Numbered from the stretch's first letter, positions 46,584 to 56,109 are shown. The stretch: 64,000 nucleotides of DNA from Cellulomonas wangsupingiae (GCF_024508275.1 NZ_CP101989.1:1984001-2048000); one strand, 5' to 3'. Translations and numbers: made by a program. Notes: a model not told the origin generated them from the sequence alone.

Positions 46584-47258
46584 TCACACCTGCGCGAGCG
46601 TGCGACGTGCGGTGCGGACCCCTCGGCCGCCGGTGTGCGTCGCGAGCCGACCGAGCGCCTCGTCGGGCCGCAGCCCTGCGGGGACGAGCGCGCGCAGCGC
46701 GGGGAGCGCACGGTCCGCGGGCACCCACCGGGCGACGTCCAGGGCCGTGCGCAGCACCGTGGTGACCGCGACCCCGCCCCACGACTGCACGTCGCCCTCG
46801 GCGAGGTCGGCCTCCGCGGTGAGGCGGTCGGGGTGCGGGTCGGGGCGACGTGCGCCGGACCTGACGAGCACGGTCACGCGGTGCGGCGGCGGGCCGCCGG
46901 TGTGGACCCACGCGGCCGCGAGCTGCCCGACGACGCCCCGGCCGGGGACGAGCGCGGCGAACGCCTGCGCCCGCACGGCGGGGCCCTCGTCGACCGTCAC
47001 GAGCCGGGACACGTCGCGCCACAGCGGCACGAGGACGCCGTCGAGGTGGAGCCCCGTCCACGTCGAGGCCGGCACGTCGGTCCGGGCCACGACGGCCGCG
47101 GGCGGGCCGGGGGCGGGCGGCCGGAGGCGCTGCAGCGCCGCGGGCGTCGCGCAGCGGGGGACGGTCACGGACGTCAGGATGCCCGCCCGCTCCACCTCGC
47201 GGGGGAGCGGACGGGCATCCTGTGGACAGCACGCGGCGCGCACCGGGCGCCGCAGCAC
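46584..47258 (-). CDS. AbiEi/DUF559-like regulator-type protein, function unknown
   Basis: The 224-residue protein resembles the N-terminal part of AbiEi-type antitoxin and DUF559 proteins: VRAQAFAALVPGRGVVGQLAAAWVHTG, then a beta-rich part with RVTVLVRSG, GGVAVTTVLRTALDVARW and a final GRGVRTARRTLA. No C-terminal endonuclease core is present and no AbiEii nucleotidyltransferase lies beside it, so a toxin-antitoxin role is not supported. The GTG start at 47258 is two bases after the DUF349 stop; GTG47195 is an alternative that drops an odd Cys-Cys N-terminus. It converges on rel. Confidence 0.55.
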   Translation of the reverse strand: MLRRPVRAACCPQDARPLPREVERAGILTSVTVPRCATPAALQRLRPPAPGPPAAVVARTDVPASTWTGLHLDGVLVPLWRDVSRLVTVDEGPAVRAQAFAALVPGRGVVGQLAAAWVHTGGPPPHRVTVLVRSGARRPDPHPDRLTAEADLAEGDVQSWGGVAVTTVLRTALDVARWVPADRALPALRALVPAGLRPDEALGRLATHTGGRGVRTARRTLAQV

Positions 47259-47260
47259 GG

Positions 47261-49225
47261 TCAGCCGCGGGCGTCCTGCGCGGCCCGCTGCACCTGCTCG
47301 AGCCAGGCCCGACGCGCGTCGAGCGCGGCCTGCGCCTCCTTCACACGACGCTGGTCACCTGCGGCGCGGGCCGACTCGAGGTCGGCCTCGAGGCCTGCGA
47401 TGGCCTGCTCCAGCTGCGCGGCCGCGCCCTCGGCGCGGGCACGCGTCTCCGGGTTGCTGCGGCGCCACTGGGCGGAGTCCGCCTCGCGCACGGCCGTCTC
47501 GACGGCCCGCATCCGGCCCTCGACGCGCTGCACGTCGGCGCGCGGCACCTTGCCGGCGGCGTCCCAGCGGTCCTGGAGCGAGCGCAGCGCGGCCTTCGCC
47601 GCGCCGAGGTCACGGATCGGCAGGAGCGCCTCCGCCTCGGCGAGCAGCGCCTCCTTGACCTCCAGGTTGGCGCGGAACTCGGCGTCGACGGCCTGGTTCG
47701 CGGCGTCCCGGGCAGCGAAGAAGGTGTCCTGCGCCGTGCGGAACCGGGTCCACAGCGCGTCGTCCACCTGGCGGTTGGCCCGCCCGGCGGACTTCCAGCG
47801 CGTCATCAGGTCGCGGAACGCCGCCGACGTGGCGCCCCAGTCGGTGCTCGACGCGAGCGCCTCGGCCTCGGCGACGAGCTGCTCCTTGACGGTGCGTGCC
47901 TCGGAGTTGCGGGCCTCGAGCTCGGCGAAGAAGTGCCGACGCTCGCGGTCGAACGTGGTCCGGGCGTGGCTGAACCGCTTCCAGAGCGACTCCTCGGTCG
48001 GCCGGTCGATGCGCGGGCCGGACCGCTGGGCGTCCTTCCACTGCTCCAGCAGGGTGCGCAGCTGCTCACCCGCAGGGCGCCACTGGATACGCGACGGGTC
48101 GGTCGCCGCGATCTTCTCGGCCTGCTCGACGATCTGCGTGCGTGCCGCGACGGCGGCCTCGCGTGCGGCGGCACGCTCGGCGTCCGCCTTCGCGCGACGC
48201 TCGGCGGCACGCGCGCGCAGCCCTTCGAGCCGTGCCCGCAGGGCGTCGAGGTCGCCGACCGCGGCGGGCTCGGTGAGGTCCTCGGTCAGGCGGGCGAGCG
48301 TCTGGTCGATCTCCTTGACCGACAGGTCGGTCGCCGAGAGCCGGGCGTCGAACACCGCCACCTTGGCCTGCAGGTCGAGGAACCGACGCACGTACAGGGC
48401 CAGCGCCTCGGGCGCGCTCGCGCCCGGGAACTGCCCGACGACGCGCTCACCGGCGGCCTCCACGACGTGCACGGTGCCGTCCTCGTCGACGCGGCCGAAC
48501 GTGGCGGCGTGCGCCGCTGCGGCCTCCTCGTCGGGCGTCGGCACCGGGACGGGGGGCGTCGCGGACGACCCTGCGGTCGGTCGCGGCGTCGGCCGCGGGA
48601 GGGGCCGCAGGGAGGCCGGGGTGGGACGGGCGCCCTGCGCCGGACCGGGTGCGGGCGCAGGTGCGTCCGCGGCCTCGGCCGGGGCGTCCGACGCGTCGTC
48701 GGCGGTGGCCTCGGGAGCGGGTGCCCCGTCGGCCGGCGGCGTGGATGCCTCGTCGGCCACGGGAGCGGCGTCGGACGCCGCGGGTGCCTCGTCGGCCACC
48801 GGGGCCTCGTCGGTCGCGGGTGCCTCGTCGGCCACCGGGGCCTCGTCGGTCGCGGGTGCCTCGTCGGCCACCGGGCTCTCGTCGGTCGCGGGTGCCTCGT
48901 CGGCCACCGGGCTCTCGTCGGTCGCGGGTGCCTCGTCGGCCACCGGGGCTTCGTCGGTCGCGGGTGCCTCGTCGGCCACCGGGGCTTCGTCGGTCGCGGG
49001 TGCCTCGTCGGCCACCGGGGCTTCGTCGGTCGCGGGTGCCTCGTCGGCCACCGGGGCCTCGTCCGCCACGGCTGCCTCGTCGGTGGCCGTGGCGCCCGGC
49101 GCATCGTCGTCGGCGGGCGCCACCTCGGGCGCTGCGGCGCCGGCGGGGGTGTCCGCCGCGTCGCCCGCGAGGGGGGGAGCCTGCTCGGCGTCGTCCGGGG
49201 ACGACGTCGTCGGGTGCTCGGTCAC
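47261..49225 (-). CDS. DUF349 domain protein with acidic N-terminal repeat
   Basis: The 654-residue protein has an N-terminus of about 190 residues made mostly of Ala, Pro, Asp, Glu, Val, Thr, including seven copies of a 12-residue unit (APVADEAPATDE). The rest contains at least four DUF349 repeats of about 75 residues, seen as LLEQWKDAQRSGPRIDRPTEESLWKRF, LMTRWKSAGRANRQVDDALWTRF and LQDRWDAAGKVPR. DUF349 helices resemble coiled-coil scaffolds; function unknown. GTG49225 overlaps the cyclophilin stop (GTGA), so the two are coupled. Confidence 0.85.
   Translation of the reverse strand: MTEHPTTSSPDDAEQAPPLAGDAADTPAGAAAPEVAPADDDAPGATATDEAAVADEAPVADEAPATDEAPVADEAPATDEAPVADEAPATDEAPVADEAPATDESPVADEAPATDESPVADEAPATDEAPVADEAPATDEAPVADEAPAASDAAPVADEASTPPADGAPAPEATADDASDAPAEAADAPAPAPGPAQGARPTPASLRPLPRPTPRPTAGSSATPPVPVPTPDEEAAAAHAATFGRVDEDGTVHVVEAAGERVVGQFPGASAPEALALYVRRFLDLQAKVAVFDARLSATDLSVKEIDQTLARLTEDLTEPAAVGDLDALRARLEGLRARAAERRAKADAERAAAREAAVAARTQIVEQAEKIAATDPSRIQWRPAGEQLRTLLEQWKDAQRSGPRIDRPTEESLWKRFSHARTTFDRERRHFFAELEARNSEARTVKEQLVAEAEALASSTDWGATSAAFRDLMTRWKSAGRANRQVDDALWTRFRTAQDTFFAARDAANQAVDAEFRANLEVKEALLAEAEALLPIRDLGAAKAALRSLQDRWDAAGKVPRADVQRVEGRMRAVETAVREADSAQWRRSNPETRARAEGAAAQLEQAIAGLEADLESARAAGDQRRVKEAQAALDARRAWLEQVQRAAQDARG
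48784..49035 (-). repeat. Seven in-frame 36-bp tandem repeats inside the DUF349 gene
   Basis: Seven contiguous units of 36 bp encode APVADEAPATDE-like segments with a single residue change (Ala to Ser in two units). DNA identity between units is very high, so the array may vary in copy number between strains. Confidence 0.85.
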
Positions 49226-50001
49226 TGGATCTCCACTCCCTCGATGGTGACGTCGGTGACCGGACGTTCGCTGCCGTCCTGGGTCCCCGCGTCAGCGATG
49301 GCCTTCACCACGTCCAGACCGGACGTGATGTGGCCGAACACGGTGTAGCCACCCGCCGCGTCGGACGGGATCTGCGAGTCCTCGTAGACGAGGAAGAACT
49401 GTGAGCCCATCGACTCGCCGTCGCCGCCGATTCGGGCCATGGCGATGGTGCCGGCGGGGTAGACGTCGTCGGCCGGCGCGTTCTCGATCGGACCCCAGGC
49501 GTAGCCCGGGCCGCCGGAGCCGGTGGCGGTCGGGTCGCCGCACTGCAGCACGTGGATGCCCTCGGTGACGAGCCGGTGGCAGACGGTGCCGTCGAAGTAG
49601 CCCTCACCGGCGAGCGTCACGAAGTTCGCGACGGCCTGCGGCGCCGCCGCGCCGTCGAGCTCGATGCCGACCTCGCCCGCCGACGTGGACAGCGTGCCGG
49701 ACCAGGTGCGTGCCTCGGCCAGCTCGGCCTGCGGCACCACACCACCGTTGCCCGTGCGGGCCGGGTACGTGGGCAGGGGCGCGGAGGTGCCGGCCGGGTC
49801 GCTCGGCTGTGCGGCCTGCTGGTCGCGGTCCCGCGTGAGGCCGACGACGGCCACGACGCCGACACCGAGGGCGAGGACGGCCGCGATGCCGCCGGCGACC
49901 ACGCGGTTGCGCCGCTGGCGGGCACGCTGCGCCTGGAGCTGACGCTCGTGCTGCTTCTCGTACCGCCGGCGCTCGTACTCGCGCTCGCGCTTCGAAGACA
50001 C
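49222..50001 (-). CDS. Membrane-anchored cyclophilin-type peptidyl-prolyl isomerase
   Basis: The 259-residue protein starts with a charged Arg/Glu/Gln-rich segment, then one span (VVAGGIAAVLALGVGVVAVVG, about residues 34-54) that anchors it, then a cyclophilin domain outside the cell. Catalytic-site residues are visible in YFDGTVCHRLV, LQCGDP and SQFFLVYED. It should speed proline isomerisation in exported proteins. GTG50001 follows GGGGAGAG. It heads a minus-strand group with DUF349 and the AbiEi-like gene, divergent from the MBL hydrolase. Confidence 0.9.
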   Translation of the reverse strand: MSSKREREYERRRYEKQHERQLQAQRARQRRNRVVAGGIAAVLALGVGVVAVVGLTRDRDQQAAQPSDPAGTSAPLPTYPARTGNGGVVPQAELAEARTWSGTLSTSAGEVGIELDGAAAPQAVANFVTLAGEGYFDGTVCHRLVTEGIHVLQCGDPTATGSGGPGYAWGPIENAPADDVYPAGTIAMARIGGDGESMGSQFFLVYEDSQIPSDAAGGYTVFGHITSGLDVVKAIADAGTQDGSERPVTDVTIEGVEIQ

Positions 50002-50195
50002 CGCTCTCCCCGTCTCGTCGTGCCGGCGGCGCGCCGTGCGGCACCTGCCGCACGACCACCGTCACTGTCTGCCAGCCGCCGGACACGTGCCGGACCCCGA
50101 CAGTCTAGGCAAGCCGGGGACCTCGACGTGCACGGGCGGGCGCAGGGCGCGCGCGTCGCGCCGCAGGCGGTGCCGCCGACGGGCCCGACGGCGTC

Positions 50196-50201
50196 TAGCG
50201 T
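50196..50201 (+). promoter_or_regulatory. TAGCGT -10 box of the MBL hydrolase gene
   Basis: TAGCGT ends seven bases before the ATG at 50209, which predicts a leaderless mRNA. No Shine-Dalgarno is visible. Confidence 0.5.
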
Positions 50202-50208
50202 GGCGGGC

Positions 50209-50931
50209 ATGCAGATCGTCACGGTCGTCGCTCCCGTCTTCGCGGCACGCTGCTCGGTGCTGGTCGGGGACGACGGCGCGTGCGTCGTCGTGGACCCCGG
50301 GGCCGGGGCCGGGCGGCAGGTCCGCGCGCTCGTCGCCGAGCGTGGCCTGCGCCCCCGGGCCGTCCTGATCACCCACGGCCACGCCGACCACACGTGGGAC
50401 GCCCCGCTGCTCGCGCGGGAGCTCGACGTGCCCGTGCTGCTGCACGCCGGTGACGCGTACCGCCTCGACGACCCCTTCGGCACGTTGGGCGTGCTGGACC
50501 CGCGGCGCGACCCGGCCGGGCCGCTCGCGCTGGCGCTGCGCGCGGCAGGCGTCGACCTCGACTCCTGGATCCCGCCCGCACGTGTCGAGCCGTTCGGCGG
50601 GTCGGGTGCGGGCCGGACGGGTGACGTGGAGCTCGACCTCGGCGGACTGCGCGTCGTCGCGCGGCACGCGCCCGGGCACACCGAGGGCTCGACGCTCTAC
50701 CTCGTGGACGCGGGCGACCCGGACCCGGTCGTGCTCGCGGGTGACGTCCTGTTCGCGGGCAGCATCGGGCGGACGGACCTGCCGGGCGGGGACGACGACG
50801 CCATGGCCGCCACGCTGCGCGACGTGGTCGCGACGCTGCCCCCGGGGTCGCGGGTGCTGCCCGGCCACGGGCCGGCCACGGACGTCGCCACGGAGCTGGC
50901 GACGAACCCGCACCTGGCGCGCCACCGCTGA
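50209..50931 (+). CDS. Metallo-beta-lactamase fold hydrolase (glyoxalase II-like)
   Basis: The 240-residue protein has the metal-binding THGHADH (His56, His58, Asp60, His61), then RHAPGHTEGS, VLAGDVLFAGSIGRTDLPGGD and LPGHGPAT, which supply the remaining metal ligands. This is the thioesterase/glyoxalase II branch, and a member in the same position before hisS is common in actinomycetes. Substrate not known. The ATG was chosen for its -10 spacing and family start. Confidence 0.88.
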   Translation: MQIVTVVAPVFAARCSVLVGDDGACVVVDPGAGAGRQVRALVAERGLRPRAVLITHGHADHTWDAPLLARELDVPVLLHAGDAYRLDDPFGTLGVLDPRRDPAGPLALALRAAGVDLDSWIPPARVEPFGGSGAGRTGDVELDLGGLRVVARHAPGHTEGSTLYLVDAGDPDPVVLAGDVLFAGSIGRTDLPGGDDDAMAATLRDVVATLPPGSRVLPGHGPATDVATELATNPHLARHR

Positions 50932-51010
50932 GGCCCGCGGGCGTCGTCGTGACGGCGTGCCTCGTGGACGCCGTGCGGGACCGCCGCCCCGTTCTGGGAT
51001 CATCGTGACC

Positions 51011-52387
51011 ATGGCTCGTCCCACACCCCTGTCCGGATTCCCCGAGTGGCTGCCCGACGGGCGCGTCGTCGAGCAGCACGTGCTCGACGTGCTGCGCCGC
51101 ACGTTCGAGCTGCACGGGTTCGCGGGGATCGAGACGCGGGCCGTCGAGCCGCTCGACCAGCTGCTGCGCAAGGGCGAGACCTCCAAGGAGGTCTACGTGC
51201 TGCGCCGGCTCCACGAGGACCCGGACGCGGCGCCCGAGCGCTCCGGGCAGCTCGGGCTGCACTTCGACCTCACCGTGCCGTTCGCGCGGTACGTGCTGGA
51301 GAACGCGGGGCACCTGGCGTTCCCGTTCCGCCGGTACCAGATCCAGAAGGTGTGGCGCGGCGAGCGCCCGCAGGACGGCCGGTTCCGCGAGTTCGTCCAG
51401 GCGGACATCGACGTCGTCGGTGCGGGTGCGCTGCCGTACCACTACGAGGTGGAGCTCCCGCTGGTCATGGCGGACGCGCTGGGCGCGCTGGCGGACCTGG
51501 GCGTGCCGCCCGTGCGGATCCTGGTCAACAACCGCAAGGTCGCCGAGGGCTTCTACCGCGGCCTGGGTCTGGACGACGTCGAGGCCGTGCTCCGCGGCAT
51601 CGACAAGCTCGACAAGGTGGGTCCCGAGGCGGTGGCCGACCTGCTCGTCGCCGAGGCCGGTGCCACGCCGGCGCAGGCGGCCGCGTGCCTCGAGCTCGCG
51701 GCCGTGCACGGCTCCGACGCCTCCGTCGTCGACCGGGTCCGCGAGCTCGCCGACCGCCACGGCGCGTCGACCGAGCTGCTCGAGGAGGGCCTGCTGGAGC
51801 TCGGCGCGCTCGTCACGGCGGCTGCCGAGCGTGCGCCCGGCGTGCTGGTCGCGGACCTGAAGATCGCCCGCGGGCTCGACTACTACACGGGGTCCGTCTA
51901 CGAGACGGTGCTGGTCGGGCACGAGGACCTGGGCTCGATCTGCTCGGGCGGTCGCTACGACACGCTCGCGTCGGACGGCGCCACCACCTATCCCGGCGTG
52001 GGGCTGTCGATCGGCGTCTCCCGCCTCGTGTCGCGCCTGCTGTCCGCCGGCCTCGTGCGTGCGACCCGGTCCGTGCCGACCGCCGTGCTCGTCGCCGTCA
52101 CGTCGGAGGAGGGCCGCTCCCGGTCGGACGCGGTCGCGGCGGCGCTGCGGGCGCGCGGCGTGCCCGTGGAGGTGGCGCCCAGCGCGGCCAAGTTCGGCAA
52201 GCAGATCCGGCACGCGGACCGTCGCGGCATCCCCTACGTGTGGTTCGTGGGCGACGCCGACCAGGACGGCGCACCGGGGCAGGACCAGGTCAAGGACATC
52301 CGGTCGGGCGAGCAGGTGCCCGCCGACCCGGCGACGTGGACACCGCCCGAGCAGGACCTGTGGCCCCGGGTGGTCGCGGCCGGCTGA
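51011..52387 (+). CDS. hisS: Histidyl-tRNA synthetase
   Basis: The 458-residue class II enzyme has the motif 2 region FRRYQIQKVWRGERPQDGRFREFVQADIDVVG, the histidine-specific LKIARGLDYYTGSVYE and SICSGGRYD, and a C-terminal anticodon-binding domain (VEVAPSAAKFGKQIRHADRRGIPYVWFVG). Complete. ATG51011 was preferred to GTG51005 two codons upstream; no clear ribosome site precedes either. Confidence 0.95.
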   Translation: MARPTPLSGFPEWLPDGRVVEQHVLDVLRRTFELHGFAGIETRAVEPLDQLLRKGETSKEVYVLRRLHEDPDAAPERSGQLGLHFDLTVPFARYVLENAGHLAFPFRRYQIQKVWRGERPQDGRFREFVQADIDVVGAGALPYHYEVELPLVMADALGALADLGVPPVRILVNNRKVAEGFYRGLGLDDVEAVLRGIDKLDKVGPEAVADLLVAEAGATPAQAAACLELAAVHGSDASVVDRVRELADRHGASTELLEEGLLELGALVTAAAERAPGVLVADLKIARGLDYYTGSVYETVLVGHEDLGSICSGGRYDTLASDGATTYPGVGLSIGVSRLVSRLLSAGLVRATRSVPTAVLVAVTSEEGRSRSDAVAAALRARGVPVEVAPSAAKFGKQIRHADRRGIPYVWFVGDADQDGAPGQDQVKDIRSGEQVPADPATWTPPEQDLWPRVVAAG

Positions 52388-52428
52388 GACCCGGGCGTCG
52401 CCGCCGTGCGGGAGCGCCCGGGCGTCCC

Positions 52429-52434
52429 TAGCGT
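52429..52434 (+). promoter_or_regulatory. TAGCGT -10 box of the gene at 52441
   Basis: TAGCGT ends six bases before the GTG start. An inverted repeat CCCGGGCG/CGCCCGGG (52390-52397 and 52415-52422) lies just upstream and may end hisS transcription. Confidence 0.45.
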
Positions 52435-52440
52435 GGCGAC

Positions 52441-53106
52441 GTGTCCTGCGCCGTGCCGTCCGCCGTGCCGTCCGTCGTGCCGAGGGCCGTCGTGCTCGAC
52501 GGCCACATCGCGGGCGCCGGGTCGCAGGAGGGCACCCGCCTGGTCGTCGGCCGCTGGCGGCGCTCGCCGGTGGGCCGCTTCGCCGACGTGATGGTCGAGC
52601 GCCCGGACGGCACCCGGGTGCTGCTCGCGCCGCGCGACGACGTCGTGGGCCTCGTCACGCGGCTGTACACGTTCGACGACGTGCGCGTCGTCGAGGTCGC
52701 TGTCGTCCCCGACGCCGCCGCGCGCGCGTGGACGGTGACCGCCGGCCCGCTGCGGGCGCGGCTGGTGCTGGGCCGGCGCACGGCCACGGGCAGGCTGCTG
52801 GGCCTGGTGCCGCGGGCGGTGGTCGGCGCGCGTGCCACCGGAGGGCTGGTCGACGCCGTGGCGCGCACCGCCGTGCGGGGGGTCCGCACGCGGGGTCGGG
52901 GCCGGGACGGCTCCCTGGAGGTGTACGCGGCGCGCGACCAGCACGCCCTCGTCGCCCTCGACGCGCAGTGGGACGGCCGGGACCTCGGCGGCCTGCGGCC
53001 CGTCGAGCCGCCCGTGCGGTTCGGCTTCTCCTCGGTGCCCGCGCGCCCCTCCGTCACCGCGCTGCGCGTCACCATCGAGGCACCGGCGGGCCCCGCCACG
53101 CCTTGA
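52441..53106 (+). CDS. Conserved-looking hypothetical protein
   Basis: The 221-residue protein has no membrane span, signal or motif that I recognise. It is rich in beta-type segments: TRLVVGRWRRSPVGRFADVMVERPDG, RVLLAPRDDVVGLV and RLYTFDDVRVVEVAVV, with a basic Arg-rich stretch near residues 108-160. Codon use is typical of the neighbourhood. GTG52441 was chosen because of the -10 box. Its stop overlaps the -35-like TTGACC of the radical SAM gene promoter. Confidence 0.7.
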   Translation: MSCAVPSAVPSVVPRAVVLDGHIAGAGSQEGTRLVVGRWRRSPVGRFADVMVERPDGTRVLLAPRDDVVGLVTRLYTFDDVRVVEVAVVPDAAARAWTVTAGPLRARLVLGRRTATGRLLGLVPRAVVGARATGGLVDAVARTAVRGVRTRGRGRDGSLEVYAARDQHALVALDAQWDGRDLGGLRPVEPPVRFGFSSVPARPSVTALRVTIEAPAGPATP

Positions 53107-53131
53107 CCGTGGTTCGAACGTGTGTTCGAAT
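53103..53131 (+). promoter_or_regulatory. Promoter with LexA/SOS box for the radical SAM gene
   Basis: TTCGAAC-GTGT-GTTCGAA (53113-53130) is a perfect 7-bp inverted repeat that matches the actinobacterial SOS box TCGAAC-N4-GTTCGA exactly. TTGACC (53103-53108) and TCGAAT (53126-53131), 17 bases apart, would place the box over the spacer and -10, and the start of transcription at about 53138, the GTG itself. Confidence 0.75.
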
Positions 53132-53137
53132 GATTCG

Positions 53138-54184
53138 GTGCGATGGGACGGGCAGAAGGTGGACGCGGGGGAGGGTGGTGCCCTGCCAGGGCTCGACCTG
53201 CGCACCCTGCCCGGACTCGTCCGGAGCGTGCGGACGCCGGACTTCGCCGGCGTCACGTTCCACGAGGTGCTCTCGCGCACCGCGCTCAACCGGGTTCCCG
53301 ACGCCTCGGCCGTGCCGTTCCGGTGGACCGTGAACCCGATGCGGGGATGCCTGCACGCGTGCACCTACTGCTTCGCGCGCGGCACCCACCGGTACCTCGA
53401 CCTGGACGCGGGCAAGGACTTCGACACCGAGATCGTCGTGAAGACCAACGTGGCCGAGGTGCTGCGGGCCGAGGTCGCGCGACCGTCGTGGCGGCGCGAG
53501 CACGTGGCGCTGGGCACCAACACCGACCCGTACCAGCGCGCCGAGGGACGCTACGCGCTCATGCCCGGGATCATCGAGGCGCTCGCGGGCTCCGGGACGC
53601 CGCTGTCCGTCCTCACGAAGGGCACCCTCCTGCGCCGTGACCTGCCGCTGCTGGTCGAGGCCGCGCGCGACGTGCCGGTGTCGCTCGCCGTGTCGGTCGC
53701 AGTCCTCGACGACGAGCTCCAGCAGCAGCTCGAGCCCGGCACGCCCACCGCCCGCGCGCGACTGTCCCTGGTGCGGGCGATCCGCGACGCCGGCTTGCCC
53801 GTGCACGTCATGGTCGCCCCGGTGCTGCCCTGGCTCACCGACTCCACCGACCACCTCGACCGGTTGTTCGCCGCCGTGGCGGACGCGGGGGCGCAGCACG
53901 CCACCGTGCTGCCGCTGCACCTGCGCCCGGGTGCGCGCGAGTGGTTCCTCGCGTGGCTCGCGCGCGAGCGGCCGGACCTGGTCGACGGCTACGACCGCGT
54001 GTACCGCGGTGGCTCCTACGCGCTCGCGGAGTACCGGGCGTGGCTGACGGCGCGGGTGCGGCCGTTGCTCGCCCGGCACGGGCTCGACCGCGCACCGGAC
54101 GAGGCGGGCGGCACGGGGCGCTGGGAGGCGGCGCGCGACGTGCCCCACCCGGAGTCGGCGCAGCTGCAGCCCAGCCTGTTCTGA
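53138..54184 (+). CDS. Radical SAM protein, Rv2578c family
   Basis: The 348-residue protein has the radical SAM cluster motif CLHACTYC (Cys71, Cys75, Cys78) and the family-typical [49 protein letters not shown] and [14 protein letters not shown]. It also resembles the SplB/photoproduct lyase-like branch of DNA repair radical SAM enzymes, but the real substrate is unknown. No intein interrupts it, unlike some relatives. GTG53138 gives an N-terminus VRWDGQKVD that matches the family. It is placed directly under a LexA-type box, so DNA damage induction is likely. Confidence 0.88.
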   Translation: MRWDGQKVDAGEGGALPGLDLRTLPGLVRSVRTPDFAGVTFHEVLSRTALNRVPDASAVPFRWTVNPMRGCLHACTYCFARGTHRYLDLDAGKDFDTEIVVKTNVAEVLRAEVARPSWRREHVALGTNTDPYQRAEGRYALMPGIIEALAGSGTPLSVLTKGTLLRRDLPLLVEAARDVPVSLAVSVAVLDDELQQQLEPGTPTARARLSLVRAIRDAGLPVHVMVAPVLPWLTDSTDHLDRLFAAVADAGAQHATVLPLHLRPGAREWFLAWLARERPDLVDGYDRVYRGGSYALAEYRAWLTARVRPLLARHGLDRAPDEAGGTGRWEAARDVPHPESAQLQPSLF

Positions 54185-54267
54185 CGCCGCGTCCCCGCCG
54201 TCGGGCGCGGACGCCGCGGGCAGCGCCGACGAGCGCCGCCGCGTGGGCCGAGCGGTGCGGGCGCACC

Positions 54268-54273
54268 TATGAT
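54268..54273 (+). promoter_or_regulatory. Candidate aspS -10 box
   Basis: TATGAT lies 48 bases before the aspS GTG, followed by a Shine-Dalgarno-like AAGGA (54311-54315). Confidence 0.45.
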
Positions 54274-54321
54274 CGTCGGGACGCCCGTCCGGGCGCAGAT
54301 CCCCGACCTGAAGGACCTTCC

Positions 54322-56109
54322 GTGCTGCGCACCCACTCCGCCGGCTCGCTGCGGGCCGAGCACATCGGCACCACCGTCACCCTCACGGGCTGGGTGGACC
54401 GGCGGCGCGATCACGGCGGGGTCGCCTTCGTGGACCTGCGGGACGCCTCGGGCATCGCGCAGGTCGTCATCCGCGACGAGGCCGTCGCGCACGGCCTGCG
54501 GGCGGAGTACGTGCTGCAGGTGACCGGCGAGGTCGGTCGGCGTCCCGCGGGCAACGAGAACGCGAACCTGGCCACGGGCGAGGTCGAGGTCGTCGCGCAC
54601 GAGGTCGTCGTGCTCAACGAGTCCGCGCCGCTGCCGTTCCAGGTGTCGGCGTCGGTCGACGAACCGGTCGGCGAGGAGGCGCGGCTGCGCTACCGCTACC
54701 TCGACCTGCGCCGCCCGGCGCCCGCGCGCGCGCTGCGGTTGCGCGCCGACGTCAACCGGGCCGCCCGCCGCGTGCTCGACGAGCGCGGCTTCGTCGAGGT
54801 CGAGACGCCGACGCTCACGCGCTCGACCCCCGAGGGCGCACGCGACTTCGTGGTCCCCGCCCGGCTCGCGCCGGGCAGCTGGTACGCGCTGCCGCAGTCG
54901 CCCCAGCTCTTCAAGCAGCTGCTGATGGTGGCCGGCCTCGAGCGCTACTACCAGATCGCCCGCTGCTACCGCGACGAGGACTTCCGCGCGGACCGGCAGC
55001 CGGAGTTCACGCAGCTGGACGTCGAGGCGAGCTTCGTCGAGCAGGACGACGTCATCGAGCTGGCCGAGGCGGTGCTGACCTCCCTGTGGGAGCTCATCGG
55101 CTACACGATCCCGACGCCGATCCCGCGCATGACGTACGCCGACGCGATGCGTCGGTACGGCACCGACAAGCCGGACCTGCGCTTCGGGCTCGAGCTGACC
55201 GACCTCACCGCGTACTTCGCGGACACGCCGTTCCGGGTGTTCCAGGCGCCGTACGTCGGTGCGGTCGTGCAGCCCGGCGGTGCCGCCACGCCGCGGCGCG
55301 GCTTCGACGCCTGGCAGGAGTGGGCCAAGCAGCGCGGTGCCAAGGGCCTGGCCTACGTCACCGTCGGCGACGACGGCGAGCTCGGCGGGCCGGTCGCCAA
55401 GAACATCACCGAGGCCGAGCGCGCGGGGCTCGCGGCCGCCGTGGGCGCCGAGCCCGGGGACGCCGTGTTCTTCGCCGCCGGCAAGCAGAACGAGGCCCGG
55501 GCGCTGCTCGGCGCCGCGCGCCTGGAGATCGGCCGTCGCGGCGGCCTGATCGACGAGGACGCCTGGTCGTTCGTGTGGGTCGTCGACGCCCCGCTGTTCA
55601 AGCCCACCGGCGAGGACGACGACGTCGCCGTCGGCGAGGGCGCCTGGACCGCGGTGCACCACGCCTTCACGTCCCCGACCCCGGAGTGGATCGACCGCTT
55701 CGAGGAGGACCCGGGCGCGGCCCTCGCGTACGCGTACGACATCGTCTGCAACGGCAACGAGATCGGTGGCGGATCCATCCGTATCCACCGGCGCGACGTG
55801 CAGCAGCGCGTCTTCGAGGTGATGGGGATCGGCGAGGCCGAGGCGCAGGAGAAGTTCGGCTTCCTGCTCGACGCGTTCGCGTTCGGTGCCCCGCCGCACG
55901 GGGGCATCGCGTTCGGCTGGGACCGGATCGTCACGCTGCTCACGCGGTCCGAGTCGATCCGCGAGGTCATCGCGTTCCCGAAGTCGGGCGGCGGCTACGA
56001 CCCGCTGACCGGTGCACCGGCCCCGATCTCGCCGGAGCAGCGCCGGGAGACCGGCGTCGACGCGAAGCCGAAGCAGGACGCCGCCGGGAAGACCGCCGCC
56101 CAGGGATGA
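54322..56109 (+). CDS. aspS: Aspartyl-tRNA synthetase
   Basis: The 595-residue class II enzyme has the N-terminal OB anticodon domain ([21 protein letters not shown]), motif 2 ([26 protein letters not shown]), the bacterial GAD insert and motif 3 ([13 protein letters not shown]). Length fits bacterial AspRS. Whether it also charges tRNA-Asn cannot be decided here; no gatCAB or asnS is in the window. GTG54322 was chosen for its typical start [16 protein letters not shown]. The stop overlaps the next ATG. Confidence 0.95.
   Translation: MLRTHSAGSLRAEHIGTTVTLTGWVDRRRDHGGVAFVDLRDASGIAQVVIRDEAVAHGLRAEYVLQVTGEVGRRPAGNENANLATGEVEVVAHEVVVLNESAPLPFQVSASVDEPVGEEARLRYRYLDLRRPAPARALRLRADVNRAARRVLDERGFVEVETPTLTRSTPEGARDFVVPARLAPGSWYALPQSPQLFKQLLMVAGLERYYQIARCYRDEDFRADRQPEFTQLDVEASFVEQDDVIELAEAVLTSLWELIGYTIPTPIPRMTYADAMRRYGTDKPDLRFGLELTDLTAYFADTPFRVFQAPYVGAVVQPGGAATPRRGFDAWQEWAKQRGAKGLAYVTVGDDGELGGPVAKNITEAERAGLAAAVGAEPGDAVFFAAGKQNEARALLGAARLEIGRRGGLIDEDAWSFVWVVDAPLFKPTGEDDDVAVGEGAWTAVHHAFTSPTPEWIDRFEEDPGAALAYAYDIVCNGNEIGGGSIRIHRRDVQQRVFEVMGIGEAEAQEKFGFLLDAFAFGAPPHGGIAFGWDRIVTLLTRSESIREVIAFPKSGGGYDPLTGAPAPISPEQRRETGVDAKPKQDAAGKTAAQG

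Noticed and set aside
46584..47258. AbiE-type abortive infection system
   Set aside because: Only an AbiEi-like N-terminal pattern is present, and the AbiEii nucleotidyltransferase partner is missing. Neighbours are housekeeping genes.
48784..49035. Repeat array as a possible CRISPR
   Set aside because: The units are contiguous with no spacers and keep an open frame inside the DUF349 gene.
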